A DNA stretch of 64,000 bases from an uncultured Prevotellaceae bacterium (GTDB lineage: Bacteria; Bacteroidota; Bacteroidia; Bacteroidales; Muribaculaceae), in contig ONGE01000003.1 in the NCBI GenBank assembly GCA_900317325.1, forward strand, positions 57,159-121,158. Reading direction: 5' to 3'. Shown here piece after piece: positions 1-8,969 of this stretch (the stretch's first letter is position 1; each line of letters starts with the position of its first letter). A program made the translations under genes and the position numbers. The notes beneath the pieces were generated by a model. The model worked only from the letters and a program-made list of their open reading frames with translations. It did not search any database and was not told where the DNA came from.

Positions 1-440
1 TTGTCGGCATAAGGGGCCAGCAAGGCCCAGTTGTTGTCCTTGCCCATGCCCAGGATATTCACCTTCTTCTTGACGCCGCCATCTTCCAACGGCTTGTCCA
101 GCGGGCGGAAGGAGTAGGGTTTCTTGTCACTCATGCTGAACGACGAACTGCCACGATAACGCAGTGCCACATAGCCCTCGTAGTCGATGGTCTGACCGGG
201 ATGAGCCACCGTGTCGGCATAATTGAGTTGACCCTCACCGTTGTGCAAAATCTTCATGCGGGCCGTGATGCGTTCATCGCGGTCGATGTACTGCCCATCA
301 ACATCAAGCCACACGATGGGAAGATTGGTGGATGTCAGCTGGACATCCTCGTTGTCGGGCGGGTAATTCCACCATGACCAGGCACGTGCCGTTCCTGTCA
401 ACGCCAGCACTGCCATCATAAACAGAAAGAGTCGTTTCAT
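1..440 (-). CDS. CotH kinase family protein, N-terminal part (runs off the window)
   Basis: The gene starts at 440 on the minus strand and continues past base 1, so about 146 N-terminal residues are visible. The protein opens with a signal peptide (MKRLFLFMMAVLALTGTARA) and then a region that closely matches the CotH protein at 21383-22789. Shared blocks include STNLPIVWLDVDG, MKILHNGEGQLNYADT, YRGSSS and LGMGKDNNWALLAPY. The family is related to spore-coat CotH, an atypical protein kinase; in Bacteroidota these are usually exported proteins of unknown substrate. The catalytic half lies outside the window, so activity cannot be judged. Family assignment is confident; function is open. Confidence 0.8.
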   Translation of the reverse strand, partial: MKRLFLFMMAVLALTGTARAWSWWNYPPDNEDVQLTSTNLPIVWLDVDGQYIDRDERITARMKILHNGEGQLNYADTVAHPGQTIDYEGYVALRYRGSSSFSMSDKKPYSFRPLDKPLEDGGVKKKVNILGMGKDNNWALLAPYAD

Positions 441-466
441 TTTTCTAATCTTTTCGGTAGTCGCTG

Positions 467-474
467 CAAAATTA
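467..474 (-). promoter_or_regulatory. Bacteroidota -7 box for the CotH gene
   Basis: TAATTTTG on the minus strand fits TAnnTTTG and ends 26 nt before the ATG at 440. No convincing -33 TTTG is present at the ideal spacing. Confidence 0.45.
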
Positions 475-942
475 CAACAAAGTTTCCAATCAGCACTTTA
501 GGCCAACCGCTTTTCTTTTCCACGAAACAACAGTGTAGCGTGGAGGGAGACATCTTTTTTTCAAACAGCTTGCACAGCATCACATGACTAAAACAACTCT
601 ATTTTTCAACGTAAATTCGACGAAATTCTATGCTAGATCTCAGTGAGCTAGCCACCTGATAGCAGTAGAGACGCAAAATTTTGCGTCTCCAATCGTCAAA
701 CATGACCAATGCTGCCCTCGAGACGCAAAATTTTGCGTCTCTACATAGCGAACGAATTGATCATCAACAATTTATCATTTTTTGAATTCGTAAAATTAGC
801 ATTAGCCCTGCAGTGTTTGATTTAGCAAAAGTTAAAGGTTGGGCCAACATCTATATCTATATCATTGCCAAAATCTTAGAGTGTGGTCTCAAGCGCGGAT
901 GCAAGCAAGAGGCTGATAGCAAAAACAGCAATATGTTCTAAG
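475..942. other. Gene-free spacer between CotH and xerD
   Basis: No open frame here looks like a gene on either strand. Apart from the paired palindromes at 665-744 I see only AT-rich sequence. The 3' end of the xerD transcript must lie here, but no clear hairpin-plus-T-run terminator is visible. Confidence 0.5.
665..744. repeat. Paired palindromic repeat element
   Basis: Two identical 22-bp perfect palindromes (GAGACGCAAAA followed by its reverse complement) lie at 668-689 and 720-741. The outer flanks are also inverted: GTA before the first copy and TAC after the second, giving an 80-bp element with about 25-bp terminal inverted repeats and a 30-nt centre. The layout resembles a small non-autonomous or REP-like element; similar GACGCAAAATTTTGCGTC motifs recur between genes in Bacteroidales. 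Confidence 0.7.
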
Positions 943-1857
943 CTAAATCGGGTGGTTGCGGGGGTGGTGGGCAAGGATTTCGTCGCGCAGGCGCGTGCGG
1001 TCGATGTGGACGTAGATCTCGGTGGTGGTGATGCTCTCGTGCCCCAACATCTGCTGGATGGCGCGCAGGTTGGCACCCCCCTCGAGCAGATGGGTGGCAA
1101 AACTGTGGCGCAGGGTGTGCGGACTGATGACCTTGCGGATGCCCGCCAACTCACACAGTTGCTTGATGATGTGGAATATCATCTGGCGCGTGAGCATGGC
1201 GCCACGGCGGTTGAGGAACAGGATGTCCTCGCTGCCTTTCTTGGCCACCTGGTGGGAACGGGTCTGCTCCAGATAGAGGTTAATCTGTTCGATGGCGACT
1301 TGCGAGATGGGCACCAAGCGCTGCTTGTTGCCCTTGCCCTGAATGATAACATAGCGCTCCTTGATATAGAGTTGTGAAAGCTGCAGCCCCACCAGTTCGC
1401 TCACGCGCAAGCCACAGCCGTACATCGTCTCGATGATGGCGCGATTGCGCTGCCCTTCGGCCTTGGACATGTCGATACAGGCGATCATGGCATCAATCTC
1501 GGCAATGGTAAGCACTTCGGGCAGGTGGCGACCGATTTTTGGCGTGAGCAACAGTTCGGTGGGGTCGGTTTCCATATAGCCCTCCAGCCTCAAGAACTTG
1601 TAAAAACTTTTCACCCCGCTGATGATGCGCGCCTGGGAACGCGGCTGGATGCCCACGTCCTGCAAGGTGCAGACAAAGCGTTCCAGGTCGTCGGTCGTGG
1701 CATGCTCGATGCCGATACCGGCGTCGTTCAGGTAGCGAATGAGTTTGTCCACATCGTCGCTATAGGCCACAGCGGTATTGGCGCTCATGCCCTTGGTCAA
1801 GGTCAAGTGCCCCAAGAATCGCTGTTTCACGTCCGCTATGTCGGTAATCTCTCTCAT
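943..1857 (-). CDS. xerD: XerD-type tyrosine recombinase
   Basis: A 304-residue cytoplasmic site-specific recombinase of the XerC/XerD type, which resolves chromosome dimers at dif in partnership with a second Xer protein. Residues 1-105 form the SAM-like core-binding domain and 110-295 the catalytic domain. All catalytic residues are visible: R151 (GLRVSEL), K175 (GKGNKQR), H247 and R250 (HTLRH), H273 (LGH) and nucleophile Y282. Length is normal for the chromosomal enzyme and nothing phage-like flanks it, so a housekeeping role is more likely than an integrase. It is last in a minus-strand run, 28 nt after a serine hydrolase gene. XerC versus XerD cannot be settled by eye. Confidence 0.88.
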   Translation of the reverse strand: MREITDIADVKQRFLGHLTLTKGMSANTAVAYSDDVDKLIRYLNDAGIGIEHATTDDLERFVCTLQDVGIQPRSQARIISGVKSFYKFLRLEGYMETDPTELLLTPKIGRHLPEVLTIAEIDAMIACIDMSKAEGQRNRAIIETMYGCGLRVSELVGLQLSQLYIKERYVIIQGKGNKQRLVPISQVAIEQINLYLEQTRSHQVAKKGSEDILFLNRRGAMLTRQMIFHIIKQLCELAGIRKVISPHTLRHSFATHLLEGGANLRAIQQMLGHESITTTEIYVHIDRTRLRDEILAHHPRNHPI

Positions 1858-1885
1858 TTATCAGTTGCTAAGGTCTTTAAGGTCC

Positions 1886-3487
1886 TTAAGGCTCACTTCT
1901 AACTCCTAACTCCCCCTGAATGGTATCGTTCAACAGCGGGTCAAAATTGTCATTGACGATGACCGTGATGCGATTGCCCTCGGGGTGGATCTTCATGCGG
2001 CGGTTGTCGCCGCCATCAAGCCAATCCATGCGCATAGTCAGGGTATCGCCCTGCCAAGCGTAGGCCGCGGCCGACGTGAACGGCCGCTTGGTTCCTACCA
2101 ATTGCTCCAGGCTTTCCATGATGTAGATGGGACGATCGTCGCTGGTGGTGATGCGCCACTCGCCACAGGCCGCGACTGCACGCAGCGGGCCGCGCCAGTC
2201 GGTCATGGTGAAGACAAGATCGCTGCCCGACCGGGTAACTTCAATGAATTGCAGGCCCACCAGGTTATCCTCGTCTAACTTGAAGGTTGCGCCCAATAGC
2301 CGGTCTTCCAGCGGATGAGTCGCTTCGCCCTGCGGCAACGCTATCGCCAGCGAGGGCGACGGAACCAATGCTTGAGGCTGCTGCTTGGCAATGAGCGGCT
2401 CCAGCAGTTCGTAATAGATGGTGTTCAACTCATCACCGTAGTTGGACGCACGGCCATTGATGACGATGACCATGTCCAGTTTGGGCACCACATAGATGAG
2501 TTGGCCACCGTAACCAGCCGCGAAGAACGACTCTACTCGAGGATGCTGGATGGCCTTGGTCTGGTAGCCGTAGCCCAGATAGTAGTGGTCGATGTTGTAG
2601 CCCGTGAACCACGAGCGTATCGTGTGCCAGATGCCGCGCAGGAAATTCATGATTCTGGCCTTCAACGGCAACTTATGTTTGATGTCCTTGGTGGAAATGA
2701 GGCGTTGTGTCATGTCGTGAACCCATTTCTTGCTCACCAGTTGCTGGCCGTTCCACTGGCCGTCATGCAGCATGAGCAAGCCCAGTTTGGCCTCGCTCTC
2801 GGTCTGGAGTCGCAACCCCCACCCTGCCGCCTCAACGCTGTCGGGCGCCAATTCCCAATCGGCCTCGGTGATGTGCAGGGGAACGAAAATGCGTTGGCGC
2901 ACATAATCCAGCATAGGCTTCCCAGTAACTCTCGCAACAATCATCGCCAGGGCATGGGTACACATCGAGTCATACTTGAACTGCCTCCCCGGCTCGCCGA
3001 AATCGCCAGCGAACCATGCGGTCAGCCAGTCCTCTTTACCCATAAAAAGGTCAAGGTCGGGCTCACGGCCAGCCGACATCATGAGCACATTGCGAACGGT
3101 GAGTTTTTCCAACGCGGGCGACAAGGTGGCGGGCATCTTGTCACGCAGGTATTTCGATACCTTGTCATTGATATTGAGCAGGCCGTCGTCCACGGCGAGC
3201 CCCACAGCGAGGGCCGTGACCGTCTTGCTGGCGCTATAGAGCGTGTGCAGTTGTTCGGCCCGATAAGGCGCTGCGTGCAGCTCGCCGATGACCTTGCCGT
3301 GGCGCAGCACCATCAGGTGGTGGATATCCACGTCGGGCAAAGCTGAAATCTTGCCGTAGAATCGATTGAGCAACGACGCATTCACGCCCTCGGCCTCGGG
3401 AGTGCTACGCGGCAGTTCGCCCACCTGGGCTGTCGAAGTCAAAGCAAGAGCCAGAAACGCTATAAGAGCAACGCAGAAACGGGTCAT
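1886..3487 (-). CDS. Serine hydrolase, beta-lactamase family, paralog 3 of 3
   Basis: A 533-residue exported protein with a signal peptide ending near residue 20 and a class C beta-lactamase/DD-peptidase fold. The nucleophile motif SxxK is S85-A-S-K88. The usual YxN second motif is replaced by Y172-D-S174, as in both upstream paralogs. GYGG near residue 328 probably takes the place of the third (KTG) motif. It overlaps the previous gene by 4 nt (ATGA), so translation is likely coupled. The last eight residues (ELGVRSEP) are read from a heptamer repeat tract, so the C-terminus appears extended by non-coding repeat. Amidase, DD-peptidase or esterase activity is possible; the NamZ gene of this run suggests muropeptides as substrate. 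Confidence 0.82.
   Translation of the reverse strand: MTRFCVALIAFLALALTSTAQVGELPRSTPEAEGVNASLLNRFYGKISALPDVDIHHLMVLRHGKVIGELHAAPYRAEQLHTLYSASKTVTALAVGLAVDDGLLNINDKVSKYLRDKMPATLSPALEKLTVRNVLMMSAGREPDLDLFMGKEDWLTAWFAGDFGEPGRQFKYDSMCTHALAMIVARVTGKPMLDYVRQRIFVPLHITEADWELAPDSVEAAGWGLRLQTESEAKLGLLMLHDGQWNGQQLVSKKWVHDMTQRLISTKDIKHKLPLKARIMNFLRGIWHTIRSWFTGYNIDHYYLGYGYQTKAIQHPRVESFFAAGYGGQLIYVVPKLDMVIVINGRASNYGDELNTIYYELLEPLIAKQQPQALVPSPSLAIALPQGEATHPLEDRLLGATFKLDEDNLVGLQFIEVTRSGSDLVFTMTDWRGPLRAVAACGEWRITTSDDRPIYIMESLEQLVGTKRPFTSAAAYAWQGDTLTMRMDWLDGGDNRRMKIHPEGNRITVIVNDNFDPLLNDTIQGELGVRSEP
1900..1913. repeat. Heptamer repeat tract (TAACTCC)2
   Basis: Two exact 7-nt units, inside the 3' end of the upstream serine hydrolase reading frame. 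On the minus strand they read GGAGTTA, the same core as the tract at 7451. Confidence 0.5.
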
Positions 3488-4995
3488 TGGATGGTAAAAG
3501 GTATTGTAACAGGTTTAGAATTGGGATAAGTATCGCCTACGGTCACTTCATTTTTGCCAAAATCAAAAACGAAGGTCATGCCGCTGATCCAGTCCACATA
3601 GTGCACACGCACCTCAAGCCGATCGGACGACGGCCAGGCATAGGCTGCAGCGGCCGTGAAACCGTGGGCGAAGCCCTGCATGCGGTTGATGGCGTTGATG
3701 GAATAATACGGGAAACCCGACATCGGGGTGTAGCACCAATTGCCGTAACCCAGAACATAAGTTTCACTGCCTTGAGTTTCATACTCCACCTTCATCGTGT
3801 TGGCCTCAGCGCCCCACGTCAGGCCTATCTGTCGCATTCCGAATTTATTGGAAGCCAATTGCAGCAGTTTCACCTGCTTCTTGCCTTTTTTGCCCTTCGG
3901 CAACTGCAACTTGGCATTGGCACAATTCTTTTCAAGGCGCCGTTGCAATTTATTTTCGGGCTGGAGCGGGACAGGCTTCAAGCCTGGCATCAGTTGGTTC
4001 CAGATGCAGGCCAGTTCCTCGTGGCCGTACAGTTTCATGCCCAGGATGACCACAACAAGGTCTTCTTGGGGCACCACCACGGTATATTGACCCATAGCGC
4101 CGTCGGCACGGAACGAGCCAGGCCATTTGCTCTGCCACACCTGGTAGCCGTAGCCCTGATTGCCGTCGGTGGGCGGCACGGTTTCCTTGGCGCCACCATC
4201 GATGAGTCGCGAGCAAGCTGCCGTCACATAGTCGGCACTGATGAGTTGTTCGCCGTTCCAGTTCCCCTTATTGAGCAGCAACACGCCCAACTTGGTCATC
4301 GTCTCGGCCTGGACACGCAAGCCCCAGCCACCGGTATTGATGCCGTCGGGACTGGTCTCCCAGTCGGCCACGGTGATGTGCATGGGGGCGAAAAGTTTCT
4401 TCTGAAGGTATTCCAGCATGGTCTGACCCGTCACGCGCTGCACAATGGCACTTAGCATGAAAGTGCACATCGAGTCATACTGGAACAAGCTGCCTGGCTT
4501 ATCGTCAACAGGTTTGGCGAGCCAGTCTTTTACCCAATCGGTGCTATTGTTGCGCATCGTCCAGTCGGGTTTCACGCCCGAGGCCATCATCAGCAGGTCA
4601 CGCACGGTCATTTCGGCCATGTTGTCGCTCACAGGAACAGAGCGCTTGTCAGGGAAAAAAGTCATCACACGGTCATCGAGCCGCAGCAGATTTTCGTCGA
4701 TGGCAATGCCCACTGCCAGCGAGGTAAACGTCTTGCTGGCCGAGTAGAGCGTGTGACTGTCTTCGGCACGGAAGGGCGCGGGATGCAGTTCAGCCACCAC
4801 CTTGCCGTGGCGCACGACCATCACGTGATGGATGTCACACTCGGATAGCGCCATCAGCGAGTCCATCATGTTGATGACCGCCTGGGTGCTCACGCCCTCG
4901 GCTGCAGGCGCGCTGCGAGGCAGGTCACCCACCTGTGCCTCCAGAGCCAGGCAGGCAATCAAACACAAGAATAAGGAGGTAATGCGAAGTCTCAT
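3484..4995 (-). CDS. Serine hydrolase, beta-lactamase family, paralog 2 of 3
   Basis: 503 residues with a signal peptide ending near residue 20. The nucleophile motif is S85-A-S-K88, followed by Y173-D-S in place of YxN. It shares long blocks with its neighbours: CDIHHVMVVRHGKVVAE, DSHTLYSASK, TVRDLLMM, QYDSMCTFMLSAIVQRVTG and GGWGLRVQAE. It is closer to the upstream paralog (4992-6518) than to the downstream one, which suggests two rounds of tandem duplication. Both ends overlap neighbours by 4 nt, so the three are probably made from one message. The C-terminal 120 residues are a beta-rich extension without catalytic motifs. Confidence 0.82.
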   Translation of the reverse strand: MRLRITSLFLCLIACLALEAQVGDLPRSAPAAEGVSTQAVINMMDSLMALSECDIHHVMVVRHGKVVAELHPAPFRAEDSHTLYSASKTFTSLAVGIAIDENLLRLDDRVMTFFPDKRSVPVSDNMAEMTVRDLLMMASGVKPDWTMRNNSTDWVKDWLAKPVDDKPGSLFQYDSMCTFMLSAIVQRVTGQTMLEYLQKKLFAPMHITVADWETSPDGINTGGWGLRVQAETMTKLGVLLLNKGNWNGEQLISADYVTAACSRLIDGGAKETVPPTDGNQGYGYQVWQSKWPGSFRADGAMGQYTVVVPQEDLVVVILGMKLYGHEELACIWNQLMPGLKPVPLQPENKLQRRLEKNCANAKLQLPKGKKGKKQVKLLQLASNKFGMRQIGLTWGAEANTMKVEYETQGSETYVLGYGNWCYTPMSGFPYYSINAINRMQGFAHGFTAAAAYAWPSSDRLEVRVHYVDWISGMTFVFDFGKNEVTVGDTYPNSKPVTIPFTIQ

Positions 4996-6518
4996 TTTAC
5001 AGTAAAGTGGATTTTATAGGGTTGGTTTCCGGGGAAATCATCCCTGAACGTCAATTCCGATTTGTTGAAATCAAAAACATAGGTGCTGGATGCTATCCAG
5101 TTGACATAGTGGGTGCGCACTTCCAGCATCGCCGGCGAAGTCCAGGCATAGGCCGACGCCGTGACAAAATCATGGTTGAGGTCCCTCATGCGGTTGGCTG
5201 CATCGATAGAGTATGGCGGGAGACCCTTCAATTGGCCGTAATGCCATTCACGATACCCCATCGGGAAGACTTCGACCTGCTGGCCATCGCGAGCCAGCAG
5301 CAAGGTGTCGCTGTTGAGCATGGCCCATGCCAGTCCGCTGGAATTAGGCATCATCTCCAAGCGTTTACGGTCAACAGGTTTCCCTTTCGGCTCTCCTTGG
5401 GGAAGATAAATCATGGCATTGGCACACAGGCTGTCCAATTGTTGCTGCAGCTGTTTTTCACCCTTCGCGGCGCCACCGATCACGCCCGGCAATAACTGAT
5501 TCTTGAGAAATGACAACACGCCACGGTCATCAACCATGACGCCTAGAACGACAACCACCATATCCTGATCAGGCAGCATGGCAATCGTCTGGCCATACTT
5601 GCCCATGGCCATCGACAGTTTGCCCAGACCCTGCCATGACGTATTCCACAAGTGGTAGCCGTAAGAAAAACCGCCGCCATCGCTCGACTCGGACTCAGCA
5701 CTGATGAGCGGCGAGCATGCCTGCTCGACATAGTCGGCACTGACCAGTTGCTGTCCGTCCCATTCTCCTTTGTTGAGAATCAACACACCCAATTTGGCCA
5801 ACGCCTCGGTCTGCACACGCAATCCCCAACCGCCAGTGCATATTCCATCGGGACTCTTTTCCCACTCGGCTTGATTGATGTGCATCGGGGTGAACAGTTT
5901 CTCTTGCAGATACTCAAGCAACGAGCGCCCTGTCACGCGTTGCACGATGGCACTGAGCATGAAGGAGCACATCGAGTCGTAGTGGAACGCCGTGCCGGGT
6001 GCTTCATCACAGGGTTGGGCCAACCAGTCGCGCGCCCAATCGTTGCTGCGCGTCCTGATGCTGACATTCGGGGTGATTCCCGACGACATCATCAGCAGGT
6101 CACGCACGGTCATGTCGGCCATCAAGGGGCTGATGACATCAGGCATCTTGTCAAAGAAAAACGTGAGCACACGGTCATCAAGGCGCAAGCGGTTCTCATC
6201 AATCGCTATGCCTACGGCCAACGCCGTGAACAGTTTGCTCACCGAGTACAGCGTGTGGCTATCTTCGGCCCGAAAGGGGGCGGCATGCATCTCGGCCACC
6301 ACCTTGCCGTGCCTGACGACCATCACGTGGTGGATATCGCACCCCGGCATCATCAGCAAGGAATCCATCAAGTTGATGACCGCCTGGGTGCTGATGCCCT
6401 CGGCGGCTGGCGTGCTGCGAGGCAGGTCATCGGTCTGGCGTGCCGACAGCCACAAGGGCAGCAATGCAAGCAATGCCACCAGCGGTATAAACAACAGAAG
6501 CCATCGACGACGTTTCAT
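4992..6518 (-). CDS. Serine hydrolase, beta-lactamase family, paralog 1 of 3
   Basis: 508 residues. The N-terminus is positively charged with one strongly hydrophobic segment (residues 7-25) and no obvious cleavage site, so this copy may stay anchored in the inner membrane, unlike its two paralogs. The nucleophile motif is S92-V-S-K95 and the second motif Y180-D-S. It is first of the three-gene hydrolase block, 25 nt after the WYL regulator, and overlaps the next gene by 4 nt. Bacterial AmiE, a MurNAc-L-Ala amidase found next to NamZ in Bacillus, belongs to the same fold. That supports, but does not prove, a peptidoglycan role. Confidence 0.82.
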   Translation of the reverse strand: MKRRRWLLLFIPLVALLALLPLWLSARQTDDLPRSTPAAEGISTQAVINLMDSLLMMPGCDIHHVMVVRHGKVVAEMHAAPFRAEDSHTLYSVSKLFTALAVGIAIDENRLRLDDRVLTFFFDKMPDVISPLMADMTVRDLLMMSSGITPNVSIRTRSNDWARDWLAQPCDEAPGTAFHYDSMCSFMLSAIVQRVTGRSLLEYLQEKLFTPMHINQAEWEKSPDGICTGGWGLRVQTEALAKLGVLILNKGEWDGQQLVSADYVEQACSPLISAESESSDGGGFSYGYHLWNTSWQGLGKLSMAMGKYGQTIAMLPDQDMVVVVLGVMVDDRGVLSFLKNQLLPGVIGGAAKGEKQLQQQLDSLCANAMIYLPQGEPKGKPVDRKRLEMMPNSSGLAWAMLNSDTLLLARDGQQVEVFPMGYREWHYGQLKGLPPYSIDAANRMRDLNHDFVTASAYAWTSPAMLEVRTHYVNWIASSTYVFDFNKSELTFRDDFPGNQPYKIHFTVK

Positions 6519-6543
6519 AATTGCTCTCTCGTGATAGTCAAGT

Positions 6544-7440
6544 CTAACGATAGTTGTCTAACGCCCGCTCGAGTTCTGTGCGGATAAGGGTCTTCAGTTC
6601 CTTGGGTTCCACCACCTCGATGCTGGCGCCATGCGACATGAGTTCTTCCTTGAGGTCGTAGGTGATACGCATCTTGTAGGTGAAAACGGAATAATTGTCG
6701 TGAATCTCCTCTTGCTGAGAATTGTGCAACGGCAGGGCGCGGAAGTACTTGGCCTGCGTGGGTTCGACACGCAGGACGATGCGCTTGGGCTCATTCTGAT
6801 TGGTGATGATGCCAAAACAGTCCTTGAAGAACTCCGACGGGTTGATGCCATCGGGCATAGTGAAGACATCGGGCAGCATATTCAGATAGCTCATGCGGTC
6901 CAGCGAATAGGTCTTGATGACCTTATCCTTGACGTTGTAACCGATGACATACCACAGCTGCTTGAAAATCTTGACGAAGTAAGGTTCCAGCAAGATGTCG
7001 TTGGTGGGACGCGTGCGCGTGTAACTCTTGTAAGAGAAACTGATGCGATGATTCTGTTTCATCGCATCGATGATCACGGGCAGGCGCTTGCGTGCCGACG
7101 GCACATTCTCGAGCATGATGCGATCGTTGACGCCATGCGCATTCCTCAACATGTCGCTGATCGACACAGAATCCACCAGCCAGGACTGCATTCTGGCGTT
7201 GCTCTCGCCGCCAGAACTGTCGATGTAGTATTCAAATGTGGACCTGTCGCACACGATGTTGATATCGAACATCTCCTCAATCCCATCACGGTAATGGAAA
7301 AAAGTGCGCCTCGGCAGGGGTTTACCCTCACTGATGTCGCTCCGCAGCCACGCTTCCATGATTTCATTGAGCGTGATGCGGCCATACCGGTTGATGGTAT
7401 CCACCAGCCACACATAGCGGTTTACCAGGTTGCGCGCCAT
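6544..7440 (-). CDS. WYL-domain transcriptional regulator
   Basis: 298 residues. Residues 5-60 form a winged helix-turn-helix and 110-205 a WYL ligand-sensing domain, with its signature around W163-Y164-V165 and the following YSLDRM block. The C-terminal part (220-298) is the usual WYL extension. WYL proteins are one-component regulators or effector sensors. Its position inside the run, between the symporter and the hydrolases, suggests it controls this locus, possibly in response to an imported sugar or nucleotide-like ligand. That is inference from position only. Confidence 0.85.
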   Translation of the reverse strand: MARNLVNRYVWLVDTINRYGRITLNEIMEAWLRSDISEGKPLPRRTFFHYRDGIEEMFDINIVCDRSTFEYYIDSSGGESNARMQSWLVDSVSISDMLRNAHGVNDRIMLENVPSARKRLPVIIDAMKQNHRISFSYKSYTRTRPTNDILLEPYFVKIFKQLWYVIGYNVKDKVIKTYSLDRMSYLNMLPDVFTMPDGINPSEFFKDCFGIITNQNEPKRIVLRVEPTQAKYFRALPLHNSQQEEIHDNYSVFTYKMRITYDLKEELMSHGASIEVVEPKELKTLIRTELERALDNYR

Positions 7441-7450
7441 GCTTCTCTTA

Positions 7451-7478
7451 GTTAGGAGTTAGGAGTTAGGAGTTAAAC
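7451..7478. repeat. Heptamer repeat tract (GTTAGGA)3 plus one variant
   Basis: Three exact GTTAGGA units and one GTTAAAC fill most of the 40-nt spacer between the symporter stop and the WYL start. The 7-nt period places TAG in all plus frames and TAA in all minus frames. Confidence 0.75.
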
Positions 7479-7480
7479 TG

Positions 7481-8926
7481 CTACGACTTCTTGATCAGCA
7501 ATGCCAAGCCAATCATGGTCAGTGCAGCGTTCAGCAACAGCAGTTCAAAGCCCAGCGTGTAGTCAAACTGGTTCTTCAGCCACATCTGGATGAAGAAACT
7601 GATGACGGGGGCAGCAATGCACACAATGGGCACCAGACGGTCACGCACGGGCTTCTTGCACATCATGCCGAAGGCGAACAGGCCCAGGATGGGACCGTAG
7701 GTGTAGCTGGCCAAGGTATAAACCGCACTGATGGCATCACTGTTACTGATGGCGTAGAAGATGAGGATGACCAGTCCCATACCAGCGGCCATGGCGATGT
7801 GCACCATGCGGCGCGTGCGACCCAAGGTCTTATCGTCCTGTTTCTTGTCGGCCTCGAGAATATCGACAGTGAACGAGGTAGTCAACGAGGTCAAGGCCGA
7901 ACCGGCGGCCGAATAAGCCGCTGCAATCAGGCCGATGATGAACACGACGCCCAGCAATACCGGCATGCCCTCACTAAAGGCCACCGTGCCGAAGAGTTCG
8001 TCGGTCTTTTCGGGCATGGCGATGCCGTGAGCCTTGACGTGCAGGGTGAGCAGGGTTCCCAAGATCAGGAACAGTGCTATCACGATGACCTGCAGGAAGA
8101 CGCTCACGATGAGGTTCTTGGCCGACTCGTTGGCGTTCTTGCACGCCAGGCTGCGCTGCATCAGGTCTTGGTCGAGACCCGTGGTGGCAATGACCATAAA
8201 GATGCCGGCAATGAACTGTTTCCAGAAATAGGTGCCCTCTTTGGGATTGTCAAAGAAGAAGATGCGAGAACTCTCGTCTTCTCCCACGGCCTTGCACAGG
8301 CTGCCCAGGTCATAACCCAGTCCCTTGGCGACAAAGTAGATGCTCAACACCACCGACAGAATCAGGCAGAAGCTCTTCAAGGTATCGGTCCAGATGACGG
8401 TCTTCACGCCACCTTGCAAGGTGTACAGGAAGATAAGGGCGATGGTAACAATGACGTTGATGACAAAGGGGATGTGAAGCGGCGAGAACACCAGCAGCTG
8501 CAGGGTCACGCACACCACATAGAAACGCACAGCGGCGCCCAGCATCTTGCTGATGAAAAAGAACCAAGCTCCGCTCTTGTGGGTACTGCCGCCAAAACGC
8601 TGCTCCAGGTAACCGTAAATCGACACCAGATTACGCTTGTAGAACAACGGGATGAGCACGTAGGCGATGACAAAGTAGCCCACAATGAAGCCCAAGGCCA
8701 TCTGCAGATAGCTGAAACCCTTGGTGACCACCATTCCAGGAACAGAGATGAAAGTCACGCCCGAAATGGGTGCGCCCAGCATGGCGATGGCGACAATAAA
8801 CCATGGGGCCTGACGACCGCCACTCAGGGCGGTGGCAGTGTCGCTCTTGCGCGACGCGGCCCACGAGATGATAAACAAGAGGATAAAATAGCCAACAATC
8901 GTGGCGAGTACAATCCAGGGAGTCAT
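7481..8926 (-). CDS. Sodium:solute symporter (SSS family)
   Basis: 481 residues, about 13 membrane segments, inner membrane. The N-terminal SSS pattern is present: first helix, then SRKSDTATALSGGRQAPWF, then the GAPISGVTFISVPG helix that carries the sodium/substrate site. A second SSS block is AAYSAAGSALTSLTTS near residues 339-354. SSS proteins carry sugars, sialic acid or amino acids. Here it follows a NamZ-like exo-muramidase, and Tannerella uses an inner-membrane MurNAc transporter (MurT) encoded near a DUF1343 gene, so MurNAc or a muropeptide is a reasonable guess. Substrate is unproven. Confidence 0.88.
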   Translation of the reverse strand: MTPWIVLATIVGYFILLFIISWAASRKSDTATALSGGRQAPWFIVAIAMLGAPISGVTFISVPGMVVTKGFSYLQMALGFIVGYFVIAYVLIPLFYKRNLVSIYGYLEQRFGGSTHKSGAWFFFISKMLGAAVRFYVVCVTLQLLVFSPLHIPFVINVIVTIALIFLYTLQGGVKTVIWTDTLKSFCLILSVVLSIYFVAKGLGYDLGSLCKAVGEDESSRIFFFDNPKEGTYFWKQFIAGIFMVIATTGLDQDLMQRSLACKNANESAKNLIVSVFLQVIVIALFLILGTLLTLHVKAHGIAMPEKTDELFGTVAFSEGMPVLLGVVFIIGLIAAAYSAAGSALTSLTTSFTVDILEADKKQDDKTLGRTRRMVHIAMAAGMGLVILIFYAISNSDAISAVYTLASYTYGPILGLFAFGMMCKKPVRDRLVPIVCIAAPVISFFIQMWLKNQFDYTLGFELLLLNAALTMIGLALLIKKS

Positions 8927-8941
8927 ATTTTTCAGATAATA

Positions 8942-8969
8942 GTTAACAGTGAACAGTTAATCGTTGTTA
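8942..8969. repeat. Heptamer repeat tract (GTTAACA-like)4
   Basis: GTTAACA, GTGAACA, GTTAATC and GTTGTTA in register between the symporter start and the NamZ stop. The last units reach the stop codon of the upstream gene. Confidence 0.6.

Noticed and set aside
943-1857. XerD gene as an integrase of a mobile element
   Set aside because: Length and catalytic motifs fit the chromosomal Xer type, and no excisionase, relaxase or att repeat is near it.
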